NCBI GenBank assembly: GCA_043228905.1
Contig: JBHGNT010000001.1
Span: 10,602,001-10,666,000 of the forward strand
From: Azolla caroliniana
Lineage: Eukaryota > Polypodiophyta
DNA length: 64,000 bases
Direction: 5' to 3'
The notes under the pieces were generated by a model. The model was not told where the DNA came from. It did no database searches and saw nothing but the letters and a program-made list of their open reading frames with translations. Shown piece by piece: positions 47,201 to 58,576 of the stretch. The number at the start of each line of letters is the position of its first letter. The stretch's first letter is position 1. Position numbers and translations under genes: made by a program.

Positions 47201-48344
47201 GGTATGCCGGTTGAAGAAGAGCCTATACGGACTGAAGCAGGCTCCCCGGCAATGGTATCGGAAGTTCGACTCCTTCATGACCGATCAAGGGTACCACAAG
47301 ACGCAGGCCGATCACTGCGTGTTTGTGAAGAAGTTCAAAGGAGGGGACTTCCTGATACTCCTCCTGTACGTGGATGACATGCTGATCGTCGGACGAGACC
47401 AAGGAAAAATACGGATGCTGAAGAAGGCTCTCAACCGGACCTTCTCAATGAAGGACTTGGGTCCGGCAAGACAGATGTTGGGGATGCACATCATTCGGGA
47501 CCGGTCAGTGAAGCAACTATGGCTGTCACAGGAGAAGTATGTGACAAAGGTGCTTCACCGGTTCAACATGTTAGATGCAAAACCGGTCGGATCGACACTT
47601 CCGGCAAACTGCAAGTTGTCCGACAAGCAAAGCCCGAAGACAAAAGGAGAAAAGGCAGATATGATGAAGATTCCATATGCCTCTGCCGTCGGGAGCTTGA
47701 TGTACGCAATGGTTTGTACCCGACCGGACATTGGATACGCAGTCGGAGTGGTGAGCCGGTTCATGAGTAATCCCGGCAAGGAGCATTGGAATGCGGTCAA
47801 GTGGATACTCCGGTATTTGAAGGGCACTTCAAATATGTGTCTCCGATTCGGCACCGGAAAACCTCAACTGGACGGTTTCACCGATTCGGACATGTCGGCT
47901 GATGTGGATACCAGCCGGTCTACATCCGGGTATGTGATGACATATGCAGGGGGAGCTGTCTCATGGCAGTCGAGGCTGCAGAAGACGGTTGCATTGTCAA
48001 CCACAGAGGCGGAGTACATGGCGGCTGTGGAAGCCGGCAAGGAAATATTATGGATGAAGGACTTCATCGGGGAGCTCGGTATCCGGCAAGAGGAATACAG
48101 ACTCTACTGCGACAGTCAAAGTGCCATCCACCTTGCTAAGAATGCGGCCTACCATTCCCGGACAAAGCATATCCAGCGGAGGTATCACTGGATCCGGGAA
48201 AGGGTAGATGACCAGGAGTTCACTTTGGCGAAGATCCACACGGCCGAGAACGGGTCATATATGTTGACCAAAGTGCTGACACCCGACAAGCTGGACGCAT
48301 GCCGGAAGAGGATCGGGCTGGAAAGACACCCCATGCCGGAGTGA
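44284..48344 (+). pseudogene. Copia gag-pol polyprotein with one frameshift
   Basis: ATG 44284 (MDESFGGMFKLTGSNYSVWK). Gag, then zinc knuckle CFYCGKPGHFQKNHRH (the last Cys of CCHC is replaced by His), protease VVDSGASFHLTPDRK, GAG-pre-integrase LWHKRLCHMSEKG, integrase core HTDVCQVDTKSHAGAQ, RADNGGEYRG and LAERMNRTIMERVR. At 46410/46411 one A is missing relative to the sister copy, which throws the reading out of frame. RT (VDFDEIFAPVVKMTSIRTVL, LLYVDDMLIVG) and RNase H (DSDMSADVD, TTEAEYMAAVEAGKE, DSQSAIHLAKNAAYHS) continue to TGA at 48342-48344. One indel plus the knuckle change are the only defects seen. Confidence 0.94.
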
Positions 48345-48354
48345 AGGGGGAGTT

Positions 48355-49040
48355 TGTTGGTAGACGGGTCCCTCTGGATGGGAAGGGAGAAGAACAGTGC
48401 CGACGAACAAACTCCCTCTGGATGGAAACGGTATGAACCGGATGGGGAGAACCCGACTTCGGAGAGTCGGATGGTGCAGGCCCGGTATGAACCGGATGAG
48501 GAGTACCCGACTGCGGAGAGTCGGATGGTGCAGGCCCGGTATGAACCGGATGAGGAGTACCCAACTGCGGAGAGTCGGATGGAGCCCATCGAGGCTACAT
48601 TTGTAAATAGCCGAAAAGTCATATTAGTATAAATATGACTTAGGGCAAACTTTTAGTTTTGTCATTCTTGTTGTTATTCTTTCTTGTTGGTGCAAGAAGA
48701 AATTAGAGCGCGTAACTGTACAGAGAGAGTGAGAGAGAAAGATAGAGAGAGACGAGGTCGTTGCCTCTGTTGTAACCGCCGATTGTGGCGAAGATCTGAG
48801 AACACGAGGTCGTTGCCTCTGTGATCTCACTGTTGTATATTTTCTGCATAGTGACAGTTTGCAGCTTGTGGGCTGCCGTGGTTTTTCCCCCTATTTTGGG
48901 GTTTTCCACGTATACCTCCTGTGCACCATTTCTCCTCTTCTTTTTTCTTTTGTGTCGCGTTTCATTACCTGTTTTCTGTGTATGTAAAGAATCTCGGTTG
49001 TGGCCGAGCATCGGACATAAGGAACGTCGAGTTCTCAACA
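48355..49040 (+). repeat. 3' LTR of the second Copia element
   Basis: 686 bp, preceded by the polypurine tract GTGAAGGGGGAGTT (about 48341-48354). Three U3 repeats (48429, 48483, 48537). TATAAATA at 48628-48635. Confidence 0.96.
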
Positions 49041-51844
49041 CATCGAGCTGCAGTTGTAAAGTCCGCCTCAATTTAGTGCTATATTCGAAGAAGTGGCAGA
49101 GTTTTCCACCATGTTTCCACCTGAAATCCCTTGGGTCCCATTCTAGTTCAACGAGGGGATGAGAACCATATACCCATAACTTCTAATGGGGTTCCACCTT
49201 AGTAACATCTGGGCATGTCTTCCAGATGTTATCAACCTCCGCCACCACTCGAACTGGGTGCCAAGTGCCCCTACTCTGCCTCTCCCCAAAAAATGTATCT
49301 CTTCTCGATCCACTCATGCCATTCACCAACTTAACCATTCTAGCCTCATCAAAGAGACCGAACCATGCATCTTCTCGCACATCCCCCATCGGAACCCTAT
49401 CAACTGCCTCAATTATTAGTCTCCGCATTTTCATAGCTCCCTTGAGGGGAGGGAATGGGTCCTCTTGGTGTCCCCTTGGAGAAACCATGCGTCTCCAATC
49501 GTCTATAGAGTGAAGCCCTGTCTGCGCCAACTTTCCCCATGCCAGGCCCTTAAGCTGCCCTAACATCATGTCATCACTTGTTCGCACCAGAGGATTCCAA
49601 AATAAAGGTTGTCTAGTCCACTCAATGAGTGTCTCTAGGGTGTGCTTGACCAAATGTTGACGCACATGACACCACGCCCGCAAGATGGAGTTCGTTACCC
49701 TGTCCTCCGGTTGACAAGCCATCTTGGGTGGGACTCCGCGCGTGCAACACCAATTCAAGGAGTTAGGCCAAGGCCTACCATACTTGGGAGTCCCTGCTTG
49801 CAACTTGTTGCGAAGTAGTACCTTCCAACACCCCTTACCTGGCAGAAGGCAATGAACCACCAATTTGGCCAGCAATGCACGACTCTGCATTAAGGGGTCT
49901 ATGAGGCCAAGCCCCCCTTTGGCTTGCGGTTGCGTTAACCAACACCATGACACTCTGGCAATAACCATTGGGTTGTTCCTTACCAAACCATATAAACCCC
50001 CTAATGGCAGCCTTAATCGCATGCAAACCTGCCGGGTCCGTAATCTGACATGAGACCGAGTGCCACATGGTGACGAGCATCACTTGGTTCGCAAAAAGGA
50101 CCCTACCAACGAAGGATAATTTAGATCTGCTCCATTGGATCAACTTCTTGCTTATTTTGGCTTGCACATGGGACAATTACGCTCCCTTGGGAATTTCCCT
50201 TCCCATCATAAATCCTAGATACTTGAACGTCGTCCCGTTAGGGACCCATGTAAAAATCGGCATGGGGATGCCACCTTGGTTTCTCTTGTTCGCTGAACCA
50301 TATGCCTTGGGTTTTATCCCAATTGACCTTGGCACCAACAGCCTGACAGAAGTCCTCGACTAAATGTTCAGCCTGCTGCAAATTCTCCTCATCACCCTGT
50401 AAGAAGAGGATCGTATCATCGACATATTCAGATAAAAGAAGATCTTCACTCGCATTAGGGATGGGTAATCCCCTCAATCCGTTGCTTGGGGCTTGTAAGT
50501 AGGCAGAGAAAGCCTCGGTTACGAATAGATAAAGATATGGGGCTAGGGGACAACCTTGCCTCACTGAGCGTTGTAGTTTGAAGGAGGGTCCCCTAGCACC
50601 CGCTATCTACACACTACTGGTAGCACTCCGATAGAGTGTAGAAGTGCATTTCCTCCATTTTTGGGGTAGGCCCATAACTCTCATCACGTTTTCCAAGAAG
50701 GGCCATAGTACCCTATCATAGGCCTTCTCGAAGTCAAGCATTAGAATAACAGAGCTCGAGGTGGAGTGATCAGCCAATGCCATTGCTTCCCAAAGAAGCA
50801 ACACATTATCAAAGATACACCTGCTCCTAATAAACCCTATTTGATTCTCATGTATAATGTTCGGTAAGAAGCTTGCTAACCATCACGCGAGGACTTTTGC
50901 AAGTATCTTGTAAATCGTGTTAAGGATCGTTATTGGACGCCATTGGCGCAACTCTAGGCTTCGCTCTGCTGCTTTGGGAATGAGATAGATCATCCCCTCA
51001 GCTAGCCCGATCAGCATCGTTCCCGAGGACCAGATCTCTTGAACCCTGACTTCCAATGATGGGATAACACTATCCTAATGGATCTCGAAAAAATCTCGTG
51101 AGAGACCATCAGGGCCGGGGCATGCTCCTCTCCGCAAATCCCTGAGTGTCTCCGAGAGTTCTATTTGAGAAATGGGGCTATCGAGCACAATTTCCATCTC
51201 TTGGGTTACCTTGGGGTGAATGTAAGTCATCACCCTATCAGCCAACTCTATGTTTTGCCTCATATGCATAGGTGCATGTAGGTCTTGATAGTATTGCGTT
51301 GCCATATGCAAAATCTCATCCTTGTCCTTTGTAATTGAGCTGTCTGGTTTGCACAACCCTTGTATACGTCCACCATCACCCTTGGGAGCCTTGTAGTGAA
51401 AGAAATGTCGGTTGACCCTATCGTCTATTCTAGCCCACCATGCCGCGGATCTTCTAAAGAGCATTCGGTTCCTCTCCTCCGTCCATTCCCGAACCTTCAT
51501 CTTGGCTTCCTCTAGCTTAGATCTAGACCAATTGCAACCAGGGTCTGCTTGTAGCAACTGTTGCGCTGCCGCAACGGAGTTCCTTAATTTTATTTCAATG
51601 GCTCTGACCTGTTGGAGGGTCCGCTTGGTCTCCTGTTGTAAAAAGTAGGAGGAGAGGGACAATTTTTTCTTCAAATCCTCACTAGCTAATTCTCTTACAA
51701 TGGTCTCCCGCCATATACTATGTAGACCTACCTTCACCTCTTCACTCTTCATGATCTTTGTGGGGAATTTCACATTGAGACTCCCTTGTCTGCCATCGGG
51801 TGGGTTAAAGTCTAGTCTCATCGGTTGGTGATCAGAGAAGGTAA

Positions 51845-53708
51845 TGACAGGAATATGCGGAATATTGCTCGGCCACAACCGAGTCTTAGGATCAACCACA
51901 GAAAAGATGGGAATAGGGAGAAATACACATATACACGCAAATAGTAGAGCAAGAGAAAGTACACAAGATGTTTACGTGGAAAACCCTAAATAGGGAGAAA
52001 CCACGGGAGCCCACAAGCTCCAACTATCACTATATATAGAGGGAATACAACAGGAGGAGCACACAGGCAACGACCTCGTGCTCTCAATCCTTGCCTGACA
52101 GCAGTTACAACAGAGACTTGCTCTGTATTGATCTCTCTCTCTCTCTCTCTCTCTCTCTGTACAACAGTTACACTCAATAACTCTGTACAACAAAATAATG
52201 ACAACAACAAGAATGACCAACACTAACTCTGTTTGCCCTAGGTCAATTTATACTAATATGACTTTAGGACTATTTACAGGTATAGCCCCAATGGGCTCTC
52301 AGAAACATATTTACCTATATGTCCCTTCATCCGGTGAGAGGTTCTCACCGGGCCTGCGTTATCCGGTTCTCATCGGTTCTTCCTTGCCGGGTACTCATCA
52401 TCCGGTTCTCACCATGTCTTCCGTTGCCGGGTACTTGTATCCCATCCGGAGGGACTGAAATCCTAACAAACCCCCCCTTCACTCCGGCATGGGATGCTTC
52501 GTCAATCCGATCCGCTTCTGGCATGTGTCCAACTTATCGGGTGTCAGCACTTTGGTCAGCATATCCGACCCGTTCTCCTCCATGTGGATCTTTGTTAGCA
52601 CGAACTCTCGATCTTCCATTCGCTCCCGGATCCAGTGGTACCTCCGTTGGTTGTGCTTTGTCCTGGAATGATACACTGCGTTCTTCGCAAGGTGGATCGC
52701 ACTTTGACTGTCGCAATAGAGCTGGTATTCGTCTTGTCGGATCCGTAGCTCTCCGGTGAAGTCCTTCATCCATAATATTTCCTTGCGGGCTTCCACAGCC
52801 GCCATGTACTCCGCCTCCATGGTTGACAACGCAACCGTCTTCTGTAGCCTCGACTGCCACGAAACAGCTCCCCCTGAATATGTCATAACATATCCTGATG
52901 TTGACCGGTTGGTATCCGCATCAACCGACATATCCGAATCGGTGAAACTGTCAAGTTGGGGTTTATCGGAGCCAAATCGGAGACACATAGTTGAGGTGCC
53001 TTTCAAGTATTGGAGTATCCATTTTACCCATTCCAGTGCTCCTTCCCGAGATTGCTCATAAACCGGCTCACCACTCTGACTGCGTATCTGATATCCGGTC
53101 GGGTACACACCATTGTGTACATGGTATCTTCATCATATCCGCCTTCTCTGCCTTCGTCTTCGGGCTTTGCTTACCGGATAACCTGCAGTTTTCCGGGAGT
53201 GTCGATCCGACCGGTTTTGCATCTGACATGTTGAACCGTTGAAGCACCTTTGTCACGTACTTCTCCTGTGACAGCCACAATTGTTTCTTTGATCGGTCCC
53301 GGATGATGTGCATCCCCAATATCTATGTTCCCGGACCCAAGTCTTTCATTGAGAAGGTCCGGTTCAAAACCTTCTTCAGCATCCGTATCTTGACTTGGTC
53401 TCGTCCAACGATCAACATGTCGTCCACGTACAGGAGGAGTATAAGGAAGTCTCCACCTCCGAACTTCTTCACAAATACGCAGTGATCAGCCTGTGTCTTG
53501 TGGTACCCTTGATCGGTCATGAAGGAGTCGAACTTCCGGTACCATTGTCGGGGAGCCTGCTTTAGTCTGTATAGGCTCTTCTTCAACCGACAAACCAGGT
53601 GCTCCTTCCCTTTCTTCACAAATCCTTCCGGTTGCCGTGAAGGTCATCGTGAAGGAACGCCGTCTTCACGTCTAGTTGCTCTACCTCAAGATCCATGCTT
53701 GCCGCTAT
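51845..53708 (-). mobile_element. Copia element, 3' half only in window, decayed
   Basis: The 3' LTR is 51845-52468 (624 bp; TGACAGGAAT ... TCCTAACA) with a (CT)n tract at 52132-52158, preceded on the minus strand by a polypurine tract next to 52469. Minus-strand coding from 53708 down to 52479 covers the end of RT (YVDDMLIVG, GPGT...MGMHIIRDRS) and RNase H (DSDMSVDAD, STMEAEYMAAVEARKE, DSQSAIHLAKNAVYHS). Small deletions (about 53104-53140 and 53632-53640) and frame changes break it. It interrupts the LINE at 51844 and is itself cut at 53708 by the next element, so its 5' half should lie beyond the window. Confidence 0.9.
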
Positions 53709-54562
53709 TATTAGAGACATGTACTAAAGTAAGCATTAGATAAGGATAGATCTAGGTAGATAGAAAGAAAGGAGAGAGAGAAAGAAGGGTGCTGATCCAA
53801 CCGATCACCCCCGAGCGAAGGGATCGAGACGGACTCGAGCCTCGATCGGCGTACCATACCACCGCCGTGGCGTCGAGTCGAACCTGGTGCTAGCGCGCTC
53901 GCTACAAGAGTTAAACCACCACAAGATAGAGTCTCGACATAGTCAACAAGATAATCAAATGAGGGTAGCTAGGCCTCTATTTATAGCGATACCCAAGGCC
54001 CCCAACCATGTTCACACTTGGCCTAATGGGTTGTCTCAATCCCGAGGATTTAAAAGTAATCCTCCCCTTCTTTACACTCTCGTTTAACCCTCACACTTAT
54101 CCACGTGTATAGAATACTACGGTAAATTCTCACCAAGGGATATTATATGGTCATGCCCGTAACATACTCCCCCCTCTTTAAAACATTGCACTCTTGCAAT
54201 GGAAAGTTAGGGAAGTTAGTTCTGAGAGTATTTTCGCGTTCCCATGTGGCATCTTTTATTGATTTATCCATCCATTTTATTTTAAATTCTCGGATTTCTT
54301 TAGTACGTAATTTTTTTGTTTTAACATCGAGAATTCTTTCTGGTACATGTGGTTTAGAAGATAATTCTTCAGAAGTAACCAAAGTTTCAGTTGTAACTGT
54401 ATTGTTGCCAGAACCTAGAAGTTCTTTTAGACGACTCACATGAAAGACTGGATGAATTACGACACCATCGGGAAGAGCGAGACGATAGGCTGATGACCCA
54501 ATGCGTTTGAGGACTATAAAAGGTCCACAAAACCGTAGGGCTAACTTAGCGCACTTACCCAT
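53709..54562 (-). mobile_element. chromodomain Gypsy element, 3' end only in window
   Basis: 3' LTR about 53720-54164 (TGTACTAAAG ... CCCGTAACA on +; the exact left edge is uncertain because of 11 unexplained bases, 53709-53719). The polypurine tract GAGGGGGGAGTA precedes it on the minus strand. The preceding coding part is the integrase C-terminus. The element is cut at 54562 by the insertion starting TGTCGTGAAG. It lies within the Copia fragment. Confidence 0.85.
54143..54562 (-). CDS. Gypsy integrase C-terminus with chromodomain, partial
   Basis: 139 codons, truncated at its N-terminal side by the next insertion. It contains the GPY/F-type region (LRFCGPFIVLKRIGSSAYRL, then FHVSRLKELLG) followed by a chromodomain-like end (ERILDVKTKKLRTKEIREFK, IKWMDKSIKDATWE, ENTLRTNFPNF). 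Chromoviruses use this domain to target heterochromatin. The stop lies about 20 bp inside the 3' LTR. No other domain of this element is in the window. Confidence 0.85.
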   Translation of the reverse strand: MGKCAKLALRFCGPFIVLKRIGSSAYRLALPDGVVIHPVFHVSRLKELLGSGNNTVTTETLVTSEELSSKPHVPERILDVKTKKLRTKEIREFKIKWMDKSIKDATWERENTLRTNFPNFPLQECNVLKRGEYVTGMTI

Positions 54563-55170
54563 TGTCGTGAAGAAAACCGGCCATAGGCGGAATCAAAGGA
54601 AAAGGCGCATGAACAGGCTCTTACACGGGTGGACGCGAGGATTGATATATTGTACATAATTCGTAATTAAGGCGACTGGTGTAAATACTAGGTAGTGCAC
54701 ATTTATTAGGGGATTTTGTGCGTATCTCTGTCGACAGGAACAGGGAATAAAGCAATTTGGCTAAGGAAAAGGGAGCACCCCTTTTGGGGAACTATTTAAG
54801 GAGGGAGAGGAAAAAGGAAGAGGGGATCGCGCGCTAGGAAGGACGAGATGTTGCTGCTGATCTGAGTGCCGAGCTCTCTCTTCTCCTCCGGTCGTCGGTC
54901 TTTGTGGGTCGGGAGTTCGTTGCCTCTGCTTCGTGGACAGCCCGTGCGCTTCCAACAGAGGCTCTCCCTCCCTTTGTTTTGTTTCTGGGAGTCGAGCGAG
55001 TGCTGTCTATGTGCGTGAGTAGGAACCCCGTGTCGGGTCCATCGCCGCCTTGTCGGTTGTAACCGTCAGAGTTGTATTCTCCTGTTATTGTATTCTCTTG
55101 TCATTGTAATATCTTGTTATTGAAATCAAGTGTTACGTTCTATATCTCTCCTTCTCGCTCCGCGTATCTA

Positions 55171-55214
<44 letters not shown>

Positions 55215-55647
55215 CCTCTCTCTCGCTCCTCGGTTCAAGACCCCCGTGGTCCCGCCCCTTTTACACGCACGCGCGTAACAACGCGACATATTTGGTGAAC
55301 CCGACGTGAACGGGGCGGCAAAGGAGTCGAAAGATGAGGGGATCGGAGCTAGCAGAGGCAATGGCGGTGGCCGTCAACCGGCTGGTGAACGCTCGTGAGG
55401 GGACGGGTACCCTCGACAGAGCCATTGAATCGATCATCGGCTCTATAGGCCGTTTCAGAGGGAAAGACGCCACAAGCTATTTGGAGGCTTACTGGGCCGA
55501 AATGATCATGAGGGATATCCCGGTGGACAGGCGGCTGTCCGAATTCCCTCGGGTGGTGACGCCGGGCATCCACGCGGAGGTGCTCGAGGTGCTGGCCGGA
55601 TGCCAGACTTGGGAGGAGTTCGAGCTGTAGCTCCTCGAGAAGTACGG
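54563..55647 (+). mobile_element. Gypsy element (TGTCGTG LTR family), 5' end only in window
   Basis: 5' LTR 54563-55288 (TGTCGTGAAG ... ACGCGACA) with a (CT)n tract at 55175-55211, then a leader TTTGGTGAACCCGACGTGAA (PBS-like) and a gag start. Cut at 55647 by the closely related 6.9-kb element. It is inserted in the chromodomain Gypsy. Its 3' part should lie right of the window. Confidence 0.9.
55334..55647 (+). pseudogene. Gypsy gag N-terminus, truncated
   Basis: ATG 55334 (MRGSELAEAMAVAVNRLVNA), about 80% identical by eye to the gag of the inserted element. A TAG at 55628-55630 stands where the relatives have CGG, and the frame is then cut by the insertion at 55647 after LLEKYG. Not functional. 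Confidence 0.88.
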
Positions 55648-56413
55648 TGTCGTGAAGAAAACCGTCCAAGGGTGGAATTGGGGCACCAAGGCGTGGGAAC
55701 CGGCTCTTCACGCGCGTGCGCGCCAAGTTATACATAGAGGCGGATTAGGTACCTAGGAGGATCGAAGTGGTTAGATACGGTAGGTAGAAATTTAATGCCG
55801 AACGGCTCCGTCTGGACCTATAAAAGGAGGAGGACGGGGAAGAAGAAGGGATCGCGACTTGGCGAGGACGAAGTGCTGTCGAACTGCGAAGAGGCTCTTC
55901 TTTCCTGGAGAGAAGATCGTCGGACGCTGCAGAGCCTGGGGATTCGTCGTTTCTGCTGCATGGGAAGCCCGAGTGCTTCCGGCAGAGGCTCCCTGTTCTG
56001 CTGCTGCTTTGAGGTCGCGGATTTGGGCGTAGAGGTCGTGATCCGTCGGGAGTTCGCTGTCTCTGCTCCGTGGACAACCCGTGTGCTTCCGGCAAAGACA
56101 CTCCTCTTCTGCGACATTCTGCTCCTGTGGGTGCGTGAGTGGGACCCGTGTTGGGACCCTTGCCGGCGTGCCGGTTGTAAATGACAGTTTGTATTCTCTG
56201 TTTAATTGAAGTCTAGCAGTCTCGTCCTTTCTTGCTCTTGTTGTCTCCCTCGTCTCTTGTGCAGTCGGTCTTTCACACACACACACACACACGAATACAC
56301 ACCCGCCTGCTCTTCTCCTCCATCTTCTTCGTTCTCACTCTCTTTCTCTCCTTGGTTCGAGACCCCCGTGGTCCCGCCTCTGTTCCTACACGTACCCGCG
56401 GAAGACCGCGACA
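55648..56413 (+). repeat. 5' LTR of the Gypsy element
   Basis: TGTCGTGAAGAAAACCG ... ACCGCGACA. TATAAAA at 55819-55825 marks the likely promoter. A (CA)n tract is at 56275-56292, and GGTTCGAGACCCCCGTGGTC near the end is conserved in all three related LTRs. Confidence 0.95.
55819..55825 (+). promoter_or_regulatory. LTR TATA box
   Basis: CCTATAAAAGG in the Gypsy 5' LTR; the same word recurs in its 3' LTR (62283-62289), and TATATAA (62841-62847) stands at the equivalent place in the next LTR. Confidence 0.7.
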
Positions 56414-56436
56414 TCTTTGGTGAACCCGACGTGAAC
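56414..56436 (+). other. PBS-like leader of the Gypsy element
   Basis: TTTGGTGAACCCGACGTGAA begins two bases after the LTR and is identical in all three related elements. TGG after the LTR suggests a tRNA CCA-end primer, but I cannot name the tRNA. Confidence 0.7.
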
Positions 56437-56449
56437 AGGCGGCAGAGGA

Positions 56450-58576
56450 GTGATAATGACAGGGTCTGAGCTTGCCGAAGCTATGGCGGTAGCTGTCGAC
56501 CGGCTAGTAAATGCTCGGGAGGGAACGGGTGCTCTCGACAGAGCCATTGAGTCGGTCGTTGGCACTATAGGCCGGTTCGGAGGGAAGGATGCCACGAGCT
56601 ACTTGGAGGCCTACCGGGCCGAAATGATCATGAGGGACATACCGACGGACAGGCGGCTGTCTGGATTTCCTCGGGTGGTGGCACCGAGCATCCACGCGGA
56701 GGTGCTCGAGGTGCTGGCCGGTTGCCAGACATGGGAGGAGTTCGAGCTGCGGCTCCTCGAGAGATACGGGTTAGACGACTCACTTCGGCTATCGAGACTA
56801 GACTTCATGGCATGGGTTGAAAGCCCCGGAAAAGGGAGGAACACGACGGCGCTCCTCCAGGAATTCGAAAAACGGTTCGCGCGGCTGTCGACGCTGGATC
56901 GGACCGTACTGGAGACGAGTCGAGTACTACTGTTTGTCAAGTCGGTGGACGCGCTTGACAGAGAAAAGGTGGGTCTCCTATTGGAGACGGACGAAGGGCT
57001 CACGACAGATTGGGCCGTGGTTAAACGGGTCTGCAGCCGTTTTGACAAACGACATGAGTGGAGCGACGGGGCCCCGAAGGCCCCAGTACGAAGACCTGAG
57101 GTGTCGGTATCGGCGCCGGCAAGGAGGGAAGAGACCCGACCCTGGCTAGAGAAGGGGTCGACCTCGAACGACCAGGTTAAAGGGTCTTCCGGAGGTGCGG
57201 CCCTGGAGGAGTTAATGCAAATGGTGCGGGACCTGCAGATCGCGCAGGCACGAAGGGACAGTAGCGAACCGCCCCGTGACCGGAGGCCACCTGCATTGCA
57301 ACGGTGCATGTGGTGTGACCCGACCGGTCATATTCGGAAAGACTGCGCGGATTTCGCTGGGGCGCTCAGAGCCAACGTAGTGTACCTCTCGAACGGACGG
57401 GTGCACGCAAGAGAAACCCGCAGAGCCTTGGAGCTGAATACGGGGCATGGCGGAATGAAGCGACTGATGGAGGAGGCCGCCGCACGACACGCGGAGGCAG
57501 CGAACTATGCGGCATCGGCGGGAATCCGGGTCGGGGGTGACAAGGCCCGTAAAGAGAAGGATTCCGGATTCTGGCCACTTGTGTTGGAGAACCTTTCCGA
57601 AGCGCGGTTGAAGAAAGAAGAGGCCGACCGCGCGGAGCAAAGGGTCCAGGAGGTTACCGGGTGGGACGATCCGGTCGAAGAGAAAACAGGCTTCGTGGAA
57701 GCCGCATGCCAGAACTACGAGGTTCTGGTAGAGGACAAACAAGCGGGAAGAGCCGGAGGGGTCGGTCCCTCGAAGCGGTACGAGACCCGGTTCGGTCCGA
57801 AACCGAACAATGCCGGCAACCCAAGCATGCCGGATGGGAAGAAGCAGGCCGGGTTCCGGCTGAGCACCGAGATCGAGAGGAAGACGGACCTACGGAAGGT
57901 CCTCGAGGAACGAATCCTTGACAGCAAAGTGGAACTGTCGTTGCGGGAGGTGCTTGGAATCGCCAAGAGGGAGTTCCACGACTCCATTGTCGACTTGGTG
58001 AAGCGGAAGAGGCTCTCGACGGAGCCGGATCTGGAGAGGTCGGTGGAAGTGCGGACGACGCACTTGGAAGATTCAGCCCTGAAGGACGAGGTGGCCGAGA
58101 GCCACTATGCGAGGCCACATTGGGCCAGGGCAACTACGGAAACACCTGTGAGGATCGGCGACGTTCCGGAGCTGGTGGTGGCGCTGGTAGACCATGGGTC
58201 CGAAATCAACATGATGTCCATGGAGTTCTACAGGAAGGGAAAGTGGCCGATCAACACCAAGCACGGGTGGAAGATACGGGCGGCGACGCGTGCTACGGAA
58301 GAGCTGCATGGTGCGTGCCCGAATGTACGGGTAAAGATCGGCGACGTCGAAATCGATCAACACTTCTTCGTGCAAGAGACGTCTTTACACTCGGTGATTC
58401 TCGGTGAACCGTATATCACGGCAGCGCGCATGGAGACGAAGGTGCTGGATAACGGTTCTGCGTACGCGCGTGTGAAGAGCCAGGACGGACGGCACTCCGT
58501 CCAGTTCATGACCGTATGCCCAAACCATGAGCGAAATCGGAAAACCCTCGGCGGCGACGGCCGCGAGGATTTTTAG
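56450..58576 (+). CDS. Gypsy gag-protease polyprotein
   Basis: 708 codons, uninterrupted; the preferred start may be ATG 56456 (MTGSELAEAM), matching the relatives. The N-terminal 200 residues are a retrotransposon gag (capsid) region. A CCHC zinc knuckle CMWCDPTGHIRKDC is at about residues 286-299. An aspartic protease-like region near residue 575-660 reads LVVALVDHGSEINMMSMEFY, with Asp-His-Gly at 581-583 where most retropepsins have Asp-Thr/Ser-Gly, then VRIGDVPEL / VKIGDVEIDQHFFVQ and VILGEPYI. It ends GREDF TAG. The pol frame lies -1 relative to it and overlaps by about 46 bp (open from 58531). Confidence 0.9.
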   Translation: MIMTGSELAEAMAVAVDRLVNAREGTGALDRAIESVVGTIGRFGGKDATSYLEAYRAEMIMRDIPTDRRLSGFPRVVAPSIHAEVLEVLAGCQTWEEFELRLLERYGLDDSLRLSRLDFMAWVESPGKGRNTTALLQEFEKRFARLSTLDRTVLETSRVLLFVKSVDALDREKVGLLLETDEGLTTDWAVVKRVCSRFDKRHEWSDGAPKAPVRRPEVSVSAPARREETRPWLEKGSTSNDQVKGSSGGAALEELMQMVRDLQIAQARRDSSEPPRDRRPPALQRCMWCDPTGHIRKDCADFAGALRANVVYLSNGRVHARETRRALELNTGHGGMKRLMEEAAARHAEAANYAASAGIRVGGDKARKEKDSGFWPLVLENLSEARLKKEEADRAEQRVQEVTGWDDPVEEKTGFVEAACQNYEVLVEDKQAGRAGGVGPSKRYETRFGPKPNNAGNPSMPDGKKQAGFRLSTEIERKTDLRKVLEERILDSKVELSLREVLGIAKREFHDSIVDLVKRKRLSTEPDLERSVEVRTTHLEDSALKDEVAESHYARPHWARATTETPVRIGDVPELVVALVDHGSEINMMSMEFYRKGKWPINTKHGWKIRAATRATEELHGACPNVRVKIGDVEIDQHFFVQETSLHSVILGEPYITAARMETKVLDNGSAYARVKSQDGRHSVQFMTVCPNHERNRKTLGGDGREDF

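Larger units (their letters stand above)
43513..49040 (+). mobile_element. complete Copia LTR retrotransposon, TSD CATCG
   Basis: 5528 bp with LTRs 43513-44252 (740 bp) and 48355-49040 (686 bp), TGTTGGTAGA ... TTCTCAACA, and 5-bp TSDs CATCG (43508-43512 and 49041-49045). The LTRs differ by exactly one 54-bp U3 repeat plus a few substitutions. Order: PBS, gag, protease, integrase, RT, RNase H, PPT. Inserted in the minus-strand LINE. Same family as the element at 18249-24410, but their LTRs have clearly diverged. Confidence 0.97.
41030..51844 (-). mobile_element. LINE broken by three later insertions
   Basis: Same family as 25142-29497. Pieces on the minus strand, in coding order: 51844-49041 (endonuclease end FSDHQPMRLDF; RT with LRRGACPGPDGLSRDFFE, MLDFEKAYDRVLWPFLENVM, RQGCPLAPYLYLFVTEAF and YVDDTILFL; thumb and linker), 43512-42938 (VPVGEWL, CPLCSSPIESLRHCLWDC tail) and 41272-about 41030 (C-terminal RWNYQPTRWLFPFHMPP). 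The gaps are exactly the Copia element 43513-49040 and the TGTCGT element 41273-42937; the start is cut by the Copia LTR at 51845. Several stops and frameshifts lie between pieces (e.g. near 51073, 50604 and 50236). Confidence 0.9.

Noticed and set aside
58514-58520. CCCAAAC as the gag-pol slippery heptamer
   Set aside because: It is in the right frame, but a -1 shift there meets TGA at 58528-58530 at once.
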